In this document: piece by piece, positions 24,971 to 34,745 of the stretch | How positions within the stretch are numbered: position 1 is the stretch's first letter | How the letters are laid out: each line of letters opens with the position of its first letter | DNA from: Verrucomicrobiales bacterium | Lineage (GTDB): Bacteria; Verrucomicrobiota; Verrucomicrobiia; Verrucomicrobiales; DEV007 | Reading direction: 5' to 3' | Length of the DNA stretch: 64,000 bases | Assembly (NCBI GenBank): GCA_029213195.1 | Contig: JARGNI010000009.1 | Coordinates: forward strand, 1 to 64,000 | The notes under the pieces: model-generated | Told to the model about the DNA's origin: nothing | What the model saw: the letters and a program-made list of their open reading frames with translations, nothing else | Databases searched by the model: none | Program-made: the position numbers and the translations under genes

Positions 24971-27900
24971 TCAGTCCTCGATGGGTTTACGATAGATGAA
25001 GGAATCGGAAGTGAGCAGGGAAACGATCACGGCATCAAAACTGCCGCCACTCTCCAGGTAAGCCTGCTCCGCGTCCATCAGGGTCTTCGAATCGGACAGG
25101 AACTCATTGCGACCCAGGAAATAGCGGAAAGCATGCCGAATGATCGACTGTCGAACGCGGCGTGATTCAGCCAGGCGATCCGCCAGATCGATGGCATTGT
25201 CGAGCTCGCCGTCGAGGGATTCGTTCCCGGTTCCTTCGAGGTACCCGGAAGCGTCGACGGGAAGAGTCTTGTAGACGTCGCGGAGATCGAGCAGGTGATT
25301 TCGTTTCGGGGCCTCGTCGGGCCTCTTTTCGATGAGATGCTCGGGATACTCGAGATACTCCTCGATGCGATAGCGACCGAAGTCGTCATAGATTTCGAAG
25401 GGGTAGCCCAGCGGGTTCATCTTCTCATGGCAGTGCCAGCACGATCGAGTTTCGGTGGCACTGGCAAGGCGATCACGGAGCGTCTTGTGATGGTCCTCAG
25501 GAATCTGGGCATCGACGGTGATGGGCACATTGGGGATGGTGTCGGCGAGCAGTTTCTCGCGCACGAACTTTCCACGGTGAACCGGATCGGTCTCGGTATT
25601 GAAGGCATGCGCAACAAGCCAGGCCGGATGAGTCAGCATCCCCTTGCGGTTGGGCACCTTGGCCGGCTGCACCGCCGACCAGTGCCAGTTGTCCTTTCGG
25701 TAACCCCAGAACTTGGCCACGTTTTCGCCCGGCATGAAATCGGAGCCGTAGCCGCGATAGAGATCGAATGGCGCCGCATCCTTCTGCCCCTTGTCGAGTC
25801 GGGCCGTGATGGAGGTGAGAGATTTCTTGAACAAGGTCAGGCCATCTCCCTGGCGATTGCCGGATTCCAGCTTGTCAGGATTGATGCTTCGCATCGGCTC
25901 CTTCCGCAGGAACTCGCGATGCTTGGCCAGTTCTTCGTAGTCGAAATTCTGCCAGCCAGTATCCTTGAAGTAGGCATAGATCCGCTTGATTTGATCGGAC
26001 TTCTCCTGCATGCGCTCGTTGTCCCCATCGTGATAGACGTAGAACTTCTCGGTACTGAGCAACTGCTCGAACACGTTCTGATCCTTTTCGAGAATGTATT
26101 CGACGAGACGGTCCGCCTCGTTGACGAGCCGACTGGTGGCATTGGCCAATCGATCTCCCCCGAACCGCTTCTCGTCCTTGAAGATTTCGAGCGCCTTGGG
26201 GTATCCGAAAAATTCGCGGAAGAAGCGGAGCTCCCGGATGGGAAGACTGGTGCTGTTGTCGTTGAAATTCTTATCCTCGAGAATGGGATCGATGAGGGTA
26301 TGCACATCCCGCCGCGCGAGGAGGCGCTCGATCTCACGCCTGTAATCTTCGCGGGTGTTGAGCCTGTCACCCTGCGCTGCTGCGACAAGCTCCTCATCCG
26401 GGCTCTGGTCGGTCAGGGCATAGGCAAGGGCATAGCTGGCGTCGCGCGGAGAAAGCATGCGACGGCCGTGTGCATCCGGCTCCCCGGTGCCGAATTCATT
26501 GCGATAGGCAAATTCGCTCGAGAGCAGGAAAGTCTGGATCAGTTTCTGCACTGCCTTGCGGCGCCCCAGTTTGTCGACATAGGCCTGAGTCAGCGAAACG
26601 TAATCGGATCTCTCTTCCGCGGTAGGAGCACGCTCGAGAATCAGGGTCGAAACCTGGTCGACCAAGGTGGCCAGCAACTCTTCACTCGGAGGCCCGGCGT
26701 CGATACGTTCCTGCACGAACTCCTGCTCCCATTCGGAAAGGCAGCGCTCGATGAGGGACGCGTAGCGGTCCCCCTTCTTCCGGTGCTTCCCGATGGACGC
26801 ATGAATGGCCTCCATCTCCTCTTCCGCCAGCGGTTTGTATTCCAGCGGCTTGATCTTGCGCCGCATCCCTTCCGCAGCCTCGCGGATCTCATCCATGTAC
26901 TCCCGCAGGATCCCCATGCGGCCCTGGATCTTGCGTTCGTGATCCCCGCGGTAGAACCAGGTCCGCTCGCAAAGCGCACGAAATTCTTCGTCGGCTTTCT
27001 GCGCATGCTCCGGCTCGTAGAGATAGCGATAGACGGTCTCGGCGCCTTCCAGGTTCTTCAACATGTTCTGCGCCACATGGATGGGAGCTTTCTTGTATCC
27101 GTCCCCTTTTTCCAAGGGCTTCAACTCCACGGGTTCAAAATCCGGGAGAAGCGACTCGTGCTGGTCACCGTGAACCTCCTCGCAGATCCTCTCGATGAAG
27201 TTCTCGAGAAACTCGTGTCGCGAAGACAAGGTCTCCATGTGGGACTCTTCGAGGGCCAGGATCTCCGTGACCGCTGGCAAGTATTTTCCTCCTCGCTTGG
27301 GGACGTGACGGTCGGTGATGAACTCCGAGACCTTTTGCGCATTCGTCAGCATGCTGGAGAGATGCCCTCCCGTCAGGTCTTCGTTCGCGTAGTAGCGCAC
27401 ACCGACGGTCTTCGGCAGGAGAAAGGGATTGGCCAAGGAAACATCACGAATCTTCTTACTCCCCACCACCTCGAGTCGCTGTTTCCCCCGCCTCACCGTG
27501 GCCCGGGTCTCGAGGATGCGCTGGAATTTGGCATTGAAGATATACTCGCTGATGAGCCAGCGGCGGTCGCGGGTAGACCCAGGCAGATCACGATACTCAC
27601 CGGAAAACAATTTCTCGTGATCGACATAGTTGCCGTATTCGGGCTTCTCGAGTTTTCCTTCGAGGGTCGAAGCCTGGTGTACCTGGAGTTCCGCCGAGAC
27701 AACGGCGAGGATCGCCGCACGCTCTTCCTCGCTCGGCTGGTCTTCTTTCTTCGGAGGCATGTGCTGGAAGAAGAGCTGTTCCTGCATCCGGTTCAACAAG
27801 TCGAGACGCTTCGACGTCTCCATGCCGACCAGCTGGTCGAGGCGAATCTCCCCTTTCTGAACATCCGCGTCGTGACAGGTGTAGCAATAGTTTGCGAGAA

Positions 27901-28069
27901 GGTGATCAATCTCCTCCGGAACCTGGAACGAGGGAACTTCCCCTTCGACCTTTTCCTCGACGCCGTTCTCGGAAGCGCTCGTAAAAGTGGCAAGCGAGAA
28001 AGACATCAGGAACAGAACGATCGCAGCATTCCAGAACGAGGTTCCGGTTTCTGATGATGACTTGAACAT
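24971..28069 (-). CDS. Large dihaem exported protein (PSCyt/DUF1592-DUF1588-DUF1585 type)
   Basis: Protein of 1032 residues with an N-terminal hydrophobic signal (about 12-31). The first haem site CYTCH lies at 62-66 in LLANYCYTCHDADVQKGEIRLD, the PSCyt1-like start. The central DUF1592-like core spans about 500-700. Near residue 876 RSCWHCHEKMNPLGYPFEIYDDFG marks DUF1588 with the second CxxCH. A C-terminal DUF1585-like part ends in SDSFIYRKPIED. It forms an operon with the DUF1552 gene (4 bp gap). Role unknown; the family is typical of PVC bacteria and linked to polysaccharide or glycoside oxidation by context only. Confidence 0.9.
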   Translation of the reverse strand: MFKSSSETGTSFWNAAIVLFLMSFSLATFTSASENGVEEKVEGEVPSFQVPEEIDHLLANYCYTCHDADVQKGEIRLDQLVGMETSKRLDLLNRMQEQLFFQHMPPKKEDQPSEEERAAILAVVSAELQVHQASTLEGKLEKPEYGNYVDHEKLFSGEYRDLPGSTRDRRWLISEYIFNAKFQRILETRATVRRGKQRLEVVGSKKIRDVSLANPFLLPKTVGVRYYANEDLTGGHLSSMLTNAQKVSEFITDRHVPKRGGKYLPAVTEILALEESHMETLSSRHEFLENFIERICEEVHGDQHESLLPDFEPVELKPLEKGDGYKKAPIHVAQNMLKNLEGAETVYRYLYEPEHAQKADEEFRALCERTWFYRGDHERKIQGRMGILREYMDEIREAAEGMRRKIKPLEYKPLAEEEMEAIHASIGKHRKKGDRYASLIERCLSEWEQEFVQERIDAGPPSEELLATLVDQVSTLILERAPTAEERSDYVSLTQAYVDKLGRRKAVQKLIQTFLLSSEFAYRNEFGTGEPDAHGRRMLSPRDASYALAYALTDQSPDEELVAAAQGDRLNTREDYRREIERLLARRDVHTLIDPILEDKNFNDNSTSLPIRELRFFREFFGYPKALEIFKDEKRFGGDRLANATSRLVNEADRLVEYILEKDQNVFEQLLSTEKFYVYHDGDNERMQEKSDQIKRIYAYFKDTGWQNFDYEELAKHREFLRKEPMRSINPDKLESGNRQGDGLTLFKKSLTSITARLDKGQKDAAPFDLYRGYGSDFMPGENVAKFWGYRKDNWHWSAVQPAKVPNRKGMLTHPAWLVAHAFNTETDPVHRGKFVREKLLADTIPNVPITVDAQIPEDHHKTLRDRLASATETRSCWHCHEKMNPLGYPFEIYDDFGRYRIEEYLEYPEHLIEKRPDEAPKRNHLLDLRDVYKTLPVDASGYLEGTGNESLDGELDNAIDLADRLAESRRVRQSIIRHAFRYFLGRNEFLSDSKTLMDAEQAYLESGGSFDAVIVSLLTSDSFIYRKPIED

Positions 28070-28261
28070 GAATCACTAAATGACTTTCGAGAAAAGGAGC
28101 CCGTATCTGCAAGCTGCGGCACTCCGACTTCTCGAGCGAAAAGTTTATGCGGAGCGTACGAGTTGCCTAGAGAAAAATCTCCGTAGTCCCGGTGGCAAGC
28201 GACACGATGAAGGTATGCTCGTGATGTTGTCACGGCAGAGGGAAAATCATTTACTCCCCAC

Positions 28262-30595
28262 ATGATTCGAACCATTTCGCGGCGCCTCAGTTTCAAACTT
28301 CTTTCCGTTCTTTCTCTCCTGGGATGGGGAACACGCAGCCGCGCCCAGGTGGCCGGACCGGCCATCCCTGAGGAAAGCACTCGACTCGACCGATGGGATA
28401 CGACTCACGACCGGGTCTTTCTCGGGGGGCAGTTCTGGGCCAACCCGATGGAAGACTGGCAAATCGAAAACGGCTGGGCACAGTGCCAGGTCAGTTCGGG
28501 AAAAAGGAACATTCAATCTCTCACTTACCAAGTCACCAATACCGCACAGCCATTCCAGATGTCCGTGCGGGTCGCCCGACCAGAATCACTGGAAAAAGAC
28601 CAGGGAGCCGGTTTTCGCATCGGGATTCGCAGCGAACTCAATGAAGTGAAGAGCAACTGCTTTGCCGGTGGTGGAATCGACGCAGGGGTCTCGGCGCAGC
28701 AACTCCTTCTCGGAAGAAAGAAGGCTCCGTTGACCGGAACCTTCCAGGAAGAAGCCATTCTCATTCTTGCCGGAGCTCCCATCGACGGAACCGACCAATA
28801 CCGCCTGATGCTGAGTGCTGTCTCCCGGGAAGGCGAAGATCTTGGGAGGATCGAAACGAAAGTGAAGAAGGAAGCCATCCTCGGCAACATCGCCCTGGTC
28901 AGCCAGATCGGAGGCGGCCCGCGGGGGCGCAAAGTGGAGACCGCCTGGCGTTTTACCGACTGGAGAGTGATCGGGGATGCGTTTACCGAATCAGCCGACC
29001 AGCGCTTCGGCCCCCTTCTCTGGACGCAATACACCCTGCACGATAGCCGTGGGGACGAAGGATTCGTCCTCAAGTTGAGCGCACTGGTCGGGCCGATGGG
29101 GGAGAAGGATCACCGCGAAGTCGATCTACACGTCGAGAAGAATGGTGAATTCGTCTCCCTCGCCACCGCGGAGATCGACGAGGACGCCTCCCTCGCCTTG
29201 TTTCGAATCCCCAACTGGGACGCCTCGAAAGACACTCCTTTCCGCGCCGTTTACCGGGAGAAGGGTTCCGACGGAAAAGAGTATCCCGATGAATGGGAAG
29301 GAACGATTCGGGCCAATCCCAAAGGCCGCCCGCTTCGCATCGGGGCCATGACCTGCCAGAACGACTACGGCTTCCCCTATGCCCCGGTCGCGGAGAACAT
29401 CGTCAAGCTCGATCCCGACCTCCTCTACTTTTCCGGCGACCAGATTTACGAAAGCCACGGAGGGTTCGGAATCATCCGCCGTCCTGCCGCTCCCGCGATT
29501 CTCAATTATCTCCGCAAGTTCTATCAACATGGCTGGGCGTTCCGTGAAGCGATGCGAAATGCACCCACTGTCTGCATCCCGGATGATCACGATGTCTTCC
29601 AGGGGAACTACTGGGGAGAAGGTGGCGCTCCAATGAAAAATCTGGACCAGGGTTCTTCCTCGAAGGGAGGCTACATCCAACCTGTCCGCATGGTGAATGC
29701 CGTTCACCGCACCTGCACCGCGCATCATCCAGAGCCCTACGACAGCGAACCGATCGAGCAGGACATGAGCGTCTACTATGGCGAACTCGTCTACGGCGGA
29801 GTCGGCTTTGCTATTCTCGGTGACCGCCAGTGGAAGAGCGGACCGGAGCGAGTCGATACCGGAAGAGGCCGTGCCGACCATGTCCTCGATCCGAACATCG
29901 ATACCGCCGCTCTCGACCAGGAAGGACTGGTGCTTCTCGGTGAAAGGCAGGAACAGTTCCTCGAAGCCTGGGCCGCAGACTGGACGGGACACACGATGAA
30001 GGTGCTTCTCAGCCAAACGCCCTTTGTCGGGGCGGTGACTCATCACGGCAAGTATGACGGCTTTCTGAAAGCCGATCTCGATTGCAATGGCTGGCCCCAG
30101 ACTCCCCGAGATCGAGCCGTAGCCATCCTTCGGAAATCAAAGGCACTCCATATCAACGGTGACCAGCACCTTGCGAATGTCGCTCAGTATGGTGTGGAGA
30201 AGCAACGCGATTCCAATTGGTCTTTCTGCACACCCGCCATCTCGGCCGGCTATCCTCGCTGGTGGCGCCCCGACGAATTGGGCCGACCAAAAACGAACCG
30301 TCCAGCTCACGGGCTCGACAACACCGGGGAATACGAGGATGGATTTGGAAACTACGTCTATGTCTACGCGGTCGGAAATCCCGAGGTTGGCAAAGCGAAA
30401 AACCGTTATGACAAAGCCCACGAGAAAGGAAGCGGGTTCGGTCTCGTCACCGTCGACACCGAGGCCAATACCTACACGCTCGAGGCCTATCGGTTCCTGA
30501 TCGATGCGACCGATGAGAAACCGGGAAACCAGTTCCCCGGCTGGCCCGTCACGATTCACCTGGAGGAAAACGGCGGGGAGAACCGACTCGGCTGA
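28262..30595 (+). CDS. Exported PhoD-like metallophosphatase
   Basis: Protein of 777 residues with a signal sequence (hydrophobic 11-22, cleavage near SRAQ). A PhoD-like metallophosphatase domain shows DLLYFSGDQIYESHGG (about 386-401), VCIPDDHDVFQGNYWGEGG (about 437-455) and HINGDQHLANVAQYG (about 628-642), which provide the Asp, His and Asn metal ligands of alkaline phosphatase D. About 370 residues stand before it, and their first part (about 60-245) looks like a beta-rich lectin or LamG-like fold. The protein is longer than Bacillus PhoD (about 580). It would release phosphate from phosphodiesters or monoesters outside the cytoplasm. It is divergent from the dihaem gene across 192 bp, ends 10 bp from the convergent next gene, and shows no Pho box. 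Confidence 0.85.
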   Translation: MIRTISRRLSFKLLSVLSLLGWGTRSRAQVAGPAIPEESTRLDRWDTTHDRVFLGGQFWANPMEDWQIENGWAQCQVSSGKRNIQSLTYQVTNTAQPFQMSVRVARPESLEKDQGAGFRIGIRSELNEVKSNCFAGGGIDAGVSAQQLLLGRKKAPLTGTFQEEAILILAGAPIDGTDQYRLMLSAVSREGEDLGRIETKVKKEAILGNIALVSQIGGGPRGRKVETAWRFTDWRVIGDAFTESADQRFGPLLWTQYTLHDSRGDEGFVLKLSALVGPMGEKDHREVDLHVEKNGEFVSLATAEIDEDASLALFRIPNWDASKDTPFRAVYREKGSDGKEYPDEWEGTIRANPKGRPLRIGAMTCQNDYGFPYAPVAENIVKLDPDLLYFSGDQIYESHGGFGIIRRPAAPAILNYLRKFYQHGWAFREAMRNAPTVCIPDDHDVFQGNYWGEGGAPMKNLDQGSSSKGGYIQPVRMVNAVHRTCTAHHPEPYDSEPIEQDMSVYYGELVYGGVGFAILGDRQWKSGPERVDTGRGRADHVLDPNIDTAALDQEGLVLLGERQEQFLEAWAADWTGHTMKVLLSQTPFVGAVTHHGKYDGFLKADLDCNGWPQTPRDRAVAILRKSKALHINGDQHLANVAQYGVEKQRDSNWSFCTPAISAGYPRWWRPDELGRPKTNRPAHGLDNTGEYEDGFGNYVYVYAVGNPEVGKAKNRYDKAHEKGSGFGLVTVDTEANTYTLEAYRFLIDATDEKPGNQFPGWPVTIHLEENGGENRLG

Positions 30596-30605
30596 GCCAG
30601 GTCAA

Positions 30606-31892
30606 TCACCCAGTCTTCTCCAGGTTTTTCTCGAGAACCTGCATCGTCTCTCTCTGTCGTTTCTCGACGAACGCGCGAGCCTTGGCAGCCTTGACTTTCG
30701 CCGCCTCGGGATCCGTCGCCATCGCGAGAACGGTGGGCACGATCGCCTCCTGGTCCTCGTCCGAGTCGTGATCGAAGAGCCAATCGCCCAAGCCGATATC
30801 CTCCCACATGAATCCTTTCGAGGTCTGCTCTGCAAATCGGCACACGATCGCGGGGACTCCGTGGCCGATACACATGATCGGTGAATGCATTTCATTTCCG
30901 AAGAGACCGGCACTCCTGACATACACACTGACGGCTTCCCCGGTGAGCCAGTAGTCCGGACGCCAGACCACCTTTTCGAGGATCTCCTCCGGGAGCTTAT
31001 CGATGATCATCTCCTTGCCGACAGCCATCTGGGTTCGATCCTCGGGACAGACCAGCACCTTGAGATCGGTCTTCGTCACCACCTCGATGATGGCTTCCCG
31101 CAGCGGAGCATGATCGTGTTCTTTCAACTTTTCGTTTCGCGCATGCTTCACCTCATCGAAGGCACGCCCCTCCTTGATCAGCCAGTAGGGGGTGTAGCGA
31201 AGCCGCGGGATGCAGCAGAGAAACTTTCCCTCCTCGAGCCCGTGAGCGGAAAGAAAGGCCTCGGCCTTTTCGTCATCGCGAAGATCGCAGGCAAACGCGC
31301 CATCAGGTCCGAACTCCATGACCGGAGAGTTCGCCCCAAGGCTCTTCGCCAACTCGAGCGACTTGCTGTCCCGGAAGAATACGAATTGTGCTTTCGTCAG
31401 GACATCAATGGACTGTTGAATCGCCTCCTCGGTCCGGGCGGTAGTCGCCGATGATTTCTTTCGCGGGAAAGTGATCCCGTAGATCCCATACGGTTTTCCC
31501 GTCTCCTTCTCCCAGCGGACAAGATCTTTCTCCGCGACAATCGAGGCCCCGGAACCGTGGAGAAGGAAATCACATTCCTCGAAGGCCGTCGCGAGTTCCT
31601 TGCTTCCCTTCTTGGCAATCTTCAGCCCGGGAAACTCCGCAAGAAGCAACTCGTCGACACCGTTGTCGACATTCGACGGCCACAGGGTGACTTCCACCTC
31701 GGGAAGATGATCCCTGAGGATGCGGAGCACTCCCGGAGTGTGGGCGATGTCGCCGATGTTGACGGTTTGCCAGGAAGATCGAAGAAGCACCCGCTTCGGA
31801 GTTTTTCCCTCCACGGCCCGGGATAAGGCCGTGGCGAGAGCGGATCCCCCAAGAACCGCGAGGGCAGTGCGTCGATTGGTCTTTCGATTCAT
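30606..31892 (-). CDS. Polysaccharide pyruvyl-transferase family protein with export signal
   Basis: Protein of 428 residues. The domain (about 35-385) matches the polysaccharide pyruvyl transferase family (PF04230): [40 protein letters not shown], then VCPEDRTQM and [16 protein letters not shown]. The family moves pyruvate from PEP to sugars. The N-terminus [17 protein letters not shown] reads as a twin-arginine signal. Family members in capsule synthesis are cytosolic, so export is odd, since PEP is not expected outside. It may be a non-transferase paralogue. It converges with the PhoD gene. Confidence 0.8.
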   Translation of the reverse strand: MNRKTNRRTALAVLGGSALATALSRAVEGKTPKRVLLRSSWQTVNIGDIAHTPGVLRILRDHLPEVEVTLWPSNVDNGVDELLLAEFPGLKIAKKGSKELATAFEECDFLLHGSGASIVAEKDLVRWEKETGKPYGIYGITFPRKKSSATTARTEEAIQQSIDVLTKAQFVFFRDSKSLELAKSLGANSPVMEFGPDGAFACDLRDDEKAEAFLSAHGLEEGKFLCCIPRLRYTPYWLIKEGRAFDEVKHARNEKLKEHDHAPLREAIIEVVTKTDLKVLVCPEDRTQMAVGKEMIIDKLPEEILEKVVWRPDYWLTGEAVSVYVRSAGLFGNEMHSPIMCIGHGVPAIVCRFAEQTSKGFMWEDIGLGDWLFDHDSDEDQEAIVPTVLAMATDPEAAKVKAAKARAFVEKRQRETMQVLEKNLEKTG

Positions 31893-32057
31893 GAAGGAAA
31901 GAGAAAACAGAATCGGAATGTTTCCACTGGAAAGGCCGCCCTCAACCGGCCCCCACCCCTCCTGTCCAAAGAGTGAGGTGTCGACATCATAACGCGTTCA
32001 CGTTCTTGTGAATGGGTGGGAATCAAGGCGATCCTGCATGGACCGAACGGAGCCGTT

Positions 32058-34745
32058 TTGAACCCTTCCCTTCCCATCTTCAGGCGATCCCGGACGCTCG
32101 CGCTTCTGCTCGTTCTCCTCGGGCAAGCATTTGTCCCAGTCTTCGCGACGCCTGCGAACAAGAAGGCGCTCGCGAAGGTTTTCGGCCCACACCTTCCCGC
32201 TCAACGCGATACCTGCGCAACCTGCCATGTCGCAGCCGAGGCGCATGGGGCGGAATCCCTGGAAGACTTTCCTCACAATGCCTTCGGAAAAGCCCTCCAT
32301 TCCCTCGATGGCCCGATCCGGGATCGCATCGGGATCGCCCTCGACGAGGACAGTGATGGAGACGGGATCACAAACCGCGACGAAATCCTCCTCGGGCTCC
32401 CCCCTGGCACTTCGAACCAACAGGGTCAGGTCGTTGACTCAACCCTCTTGCGTGAAAAAAAAGAAGCCTTCGCGTCCTGGCAGAAACGCTACCCCTGGGA
32501 GCCTTTCGCTCCTGTGATCCGCCCCACGGTTCCGGTGCCTGAAAACGGAGACTGGGGCACCAACGCGATCGACGCATTCCTCGCCGAAAGTCACCGTGCC
32601 CAGGGATTGAAGCCACGCCCCGAATCCCCTCCCGAAGTCTGGCTTCGCCGGGTTTCCCTGAACTTGACCGGACTTCTTCCCAGGACGGAAGAAATCGTCG
32701 CCTTTCGAAAGTCTTATTCCGAAGCTCCGCAACAGGCCCGGGAAGAAGTCGTCGATCGACTCCTCACCAGCCCTCAATACGGCGAGCGATGGGCGAGACA
32801 CTGGATGGATGTCTGGCGCTACTCGGACTGGTCGGGCTACAAGGACGCGGTCCGGGTCAGCCAACCGCACATCTGGCGCTGGCGGGACTGGATCGTCGAA
32901 TCGTTGAACGAGGACAAGGGATACGACCAGATGATTCTCGAGATGCTCGCAGCAGACGAAGCGATGCCGACGGACGAGAACTCTCTTCGAGCCACCGGCT
33001 TTCTCGTCCGAAATCACGACGTGGGAAGTCGCGACGTCTGGCTCGACAACGTGGTCAGCCACACCTCGCAGGCATTTCTCGGGATCACGATGGGATGCGT
33101 GAAGTGTCACGATCACATGTATGACCCGATCCCGATGGAGGAATACTACTCGATGCGAGCCATCTTCGAGGGATACCATGTCCGAACCGATCGGGTTCCC
33201 GGTCAACTCGACCCCAAGAAGGAAGGACTCGTCCGGGCCTACGCGCGCACTCTCGCACCGAAGACCTATCTCTTCGAACGAGGGGACGAACGGTTTCCTG
33301 TGAAAGACAAGCCGATCACCCCTGCCGTGCCCGCGGTCCTCGGCGGAACCTTCGACATCGAAGAAATCCAGCTTCCAAGAGAAGCGTGGCAACCCTGGCG
33401 ACGGGACTTTGTTCGTCGCGAGATGAAAGAAGAGAAACTCGCGGCCATCGAATCTGCTCGCGAGAGACTGGCCAAGCAGCAGGCGTCCGGCCCCGCAAAG
33501 CCAACCTCTCCCGAGGTAAAGCGCGAGGCGGAGCTCGGACTCGCGAAGGTCGAGGCGAAACTCGCCGCTCTCGAGGCGGAGTTCCTCGCGGAAGACAGGG
33601 AAGAGGACCTGGGACGGGAATCGGAAGAATGGATCGCGGCCGCTCGCTCAACCCTGACCTTGCAACGCGAAGCCAACTTGATCGAAGCACAGTGGAAGAA
33701 ACAAAAAGGAGAGAACGCCCTCTCCTCAGGCGAAGCGGCCCTCCAGACCGCCAAGGAAAAGAAAGACAATACCAAGGAGGCGGCGGCAAAGAAGAAGATC
33801 GCCGCAGCGAAAAAGGAGATCGGAGACACCGAGAAAGCGATCGCCGCAGCGGAGAAAGCCAAAAAGAAGGAAGTCACCACCAAATTCACCGAGCGCCAGA
33901 AAAGCCATCCGAACCGTTCCAATGGGCGTCGCCTCGCCTTTGCCCGCTGGCTCACTGAAAAGCGGAATCCGCTGACCGCTCGAGTCGCCGTCAACCATGT
34001 CTGGCTGCGACATTTCGGTCAGGCCCTGGTGCCGACCGTCAATGAATTTGGTGCCAATGGCAGGGAACCTCTTCATCCTGCCCTCGTCGACTGGCTTGCC
34101 GCAGAGTTCATGGAGTCCGGGTGGAGTCTTCAAGCGCTTCACCGAAAGATCGTCCTCAGTTCCGCCTACCGCATGAGCGGAACTCCGGAAGCGGAGAACC
34201 TCGCTCGCGATCCCGACAATCTCTACTACTGGCGAATGCCTTCGCGTAGGATGGAAGGCGAGATCGTCCGGGACAATCTCCTCTGGGTTTCCGGGAAACT
34301 GGACACGACGATGGGGGGACCGGAGATTCCGCAGGGCGAGGCGATGAAGACTCCCCGTCGTTCGCTCTACTTTCGCCACGCGCACGAGAAGCTCGTCGAA
34401 TTCGTTCAGATCTTCGATGGGCCCAAGGTATCGGAGTGCTACCAGCGAGTCGAAAGCGTGCAACCTCACCAGGCTCTCGCCCTTCACAACAATCCCCTGA
34501 CGGAAGCCTCGGCTTCCGCCCTCGCCGAAGAACTTGCGGAACAGGCGAAAGGTGACTCGAGACGCTTCATCGACCTCGCCTTCTTCTCCCTCCTCGGTCG
34601 GGAGGCAAAGCCGGAAGAGATCGCACTCTGCGAGGAATTCCTGACCGATTCCGAATCCGGTTCGGAAACCGCGAATCCCGAGCGGGCCCGGAAACGCCTT
34701 CTTACCGTCCTCTTGAACCACAACGATTTCATCACGATCCGATGA
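32058..34745 (+). CDS. Exported monohaem DUF1549/DUF1553 protein with long internal coiled coil
   Basis: About 895 residues from the TTG at 32058, which has a GGAG box 5 bp upstream and starts a clean signal peptide; a GTG at 32016 is the alternative and would add 14 residues. A haem motif CATCH lies about 50 residues in, then a Ca-binding-like DEDSDGDGITNRDE. DUF1549 follows (LRRVSLNLTGLLPRTEEI, ERWARHWMDVWRYSDW), with the MGCVKCHDH segment carrying a second CxxCH. Next comes about 155 residues of Lys/Glu/Ala-rich coiled coil, then DUF1553 (NGRRLAFARWLTEKRNPLTARV, QALHRKIVLSSAYRMS). It overlaps the DUF1501 gene by ATGA, so the two are co-translated. Function unknown; this pair is typical of PVC bacteria. 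Confidence 0.9.
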   Translation: MNPSLPIFRRSRTLALLLVLLGQAFVPVFATPANKKALAKVFGPHLPAQRDTCATCHVAAEAHGAESLEDFPHNAFGKALHSLDGPIRDRIGIALDEDSDGDGITNRDEILLGLPPGTSNQQGQVVDSTLLREKKEAFASWQKRYPWEPFAPVIRPTVPVPENGDWGTNAIDAFLAESHRAQGLKPRPESPPEVWLRRVSLNLTGLLPRTEEIVAFRKSYSEAPQQAREEVVDRLLTSPQYGERWARHWMDVWRYSDWSGYKDAVRVSQPHIWRWRDWIVESLNEDKGYDQMILEMLAADEAMPTDENSLRATGFLVRNHDVGSRDVWLDNVVSHTSQAFLGITMGCVKCHDHMYDPIPMEEYYSMRAIFEGYHVRTDRVPGQLDPKKEGLVRAYARTLAPKTYLFERGDERFPVKDKPITPAVPAVLGGTFDIEEIQLPREAWQPWRRDFVRREMKEEKLAAIESARERLAKQQASGPAKPTSPEVKREAELGLAKVEAKLAALEAEFLAEDREEDLGRESEEWIAAARSTLTLQREANLIEAQWKKQKGENALSSGEAALQTAKEKKDNTKEAAAKKKIAAAKKEIGDTEKAIAAAEKAKKKEVTTKFTERQKSHPNRSNGRRLAFARWLTEKRNPLTARVAVNHVWLRHFGQALVPTVNEFGANGREPLHPALVDWLAAEFMESGWSLQALHRKIVLSSAYRMSGTPEAENLARDPDNLYYWRMPSRRMEGEIVRDNLLWVSGKLDTTMGGPEIPQGEAMKTPRRSLYFRHAHEKLVEFVQIFDGPKVSECYQRVESVQPHQALALHNNPLTEASASALAEELAEQAKGDSRRFIDLAFFSLLGREAKPEEIALCEEFLTDSESGSETANPERARKRLLTVLLNHNDFITIR

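Noticed and set aside
25295-28054. 919-codon plus-strand frame opposite the dihaem gene
   Set aside because: Antisense to a gene with two haem motifs and DUF1588 signature; the translation shows no domain.
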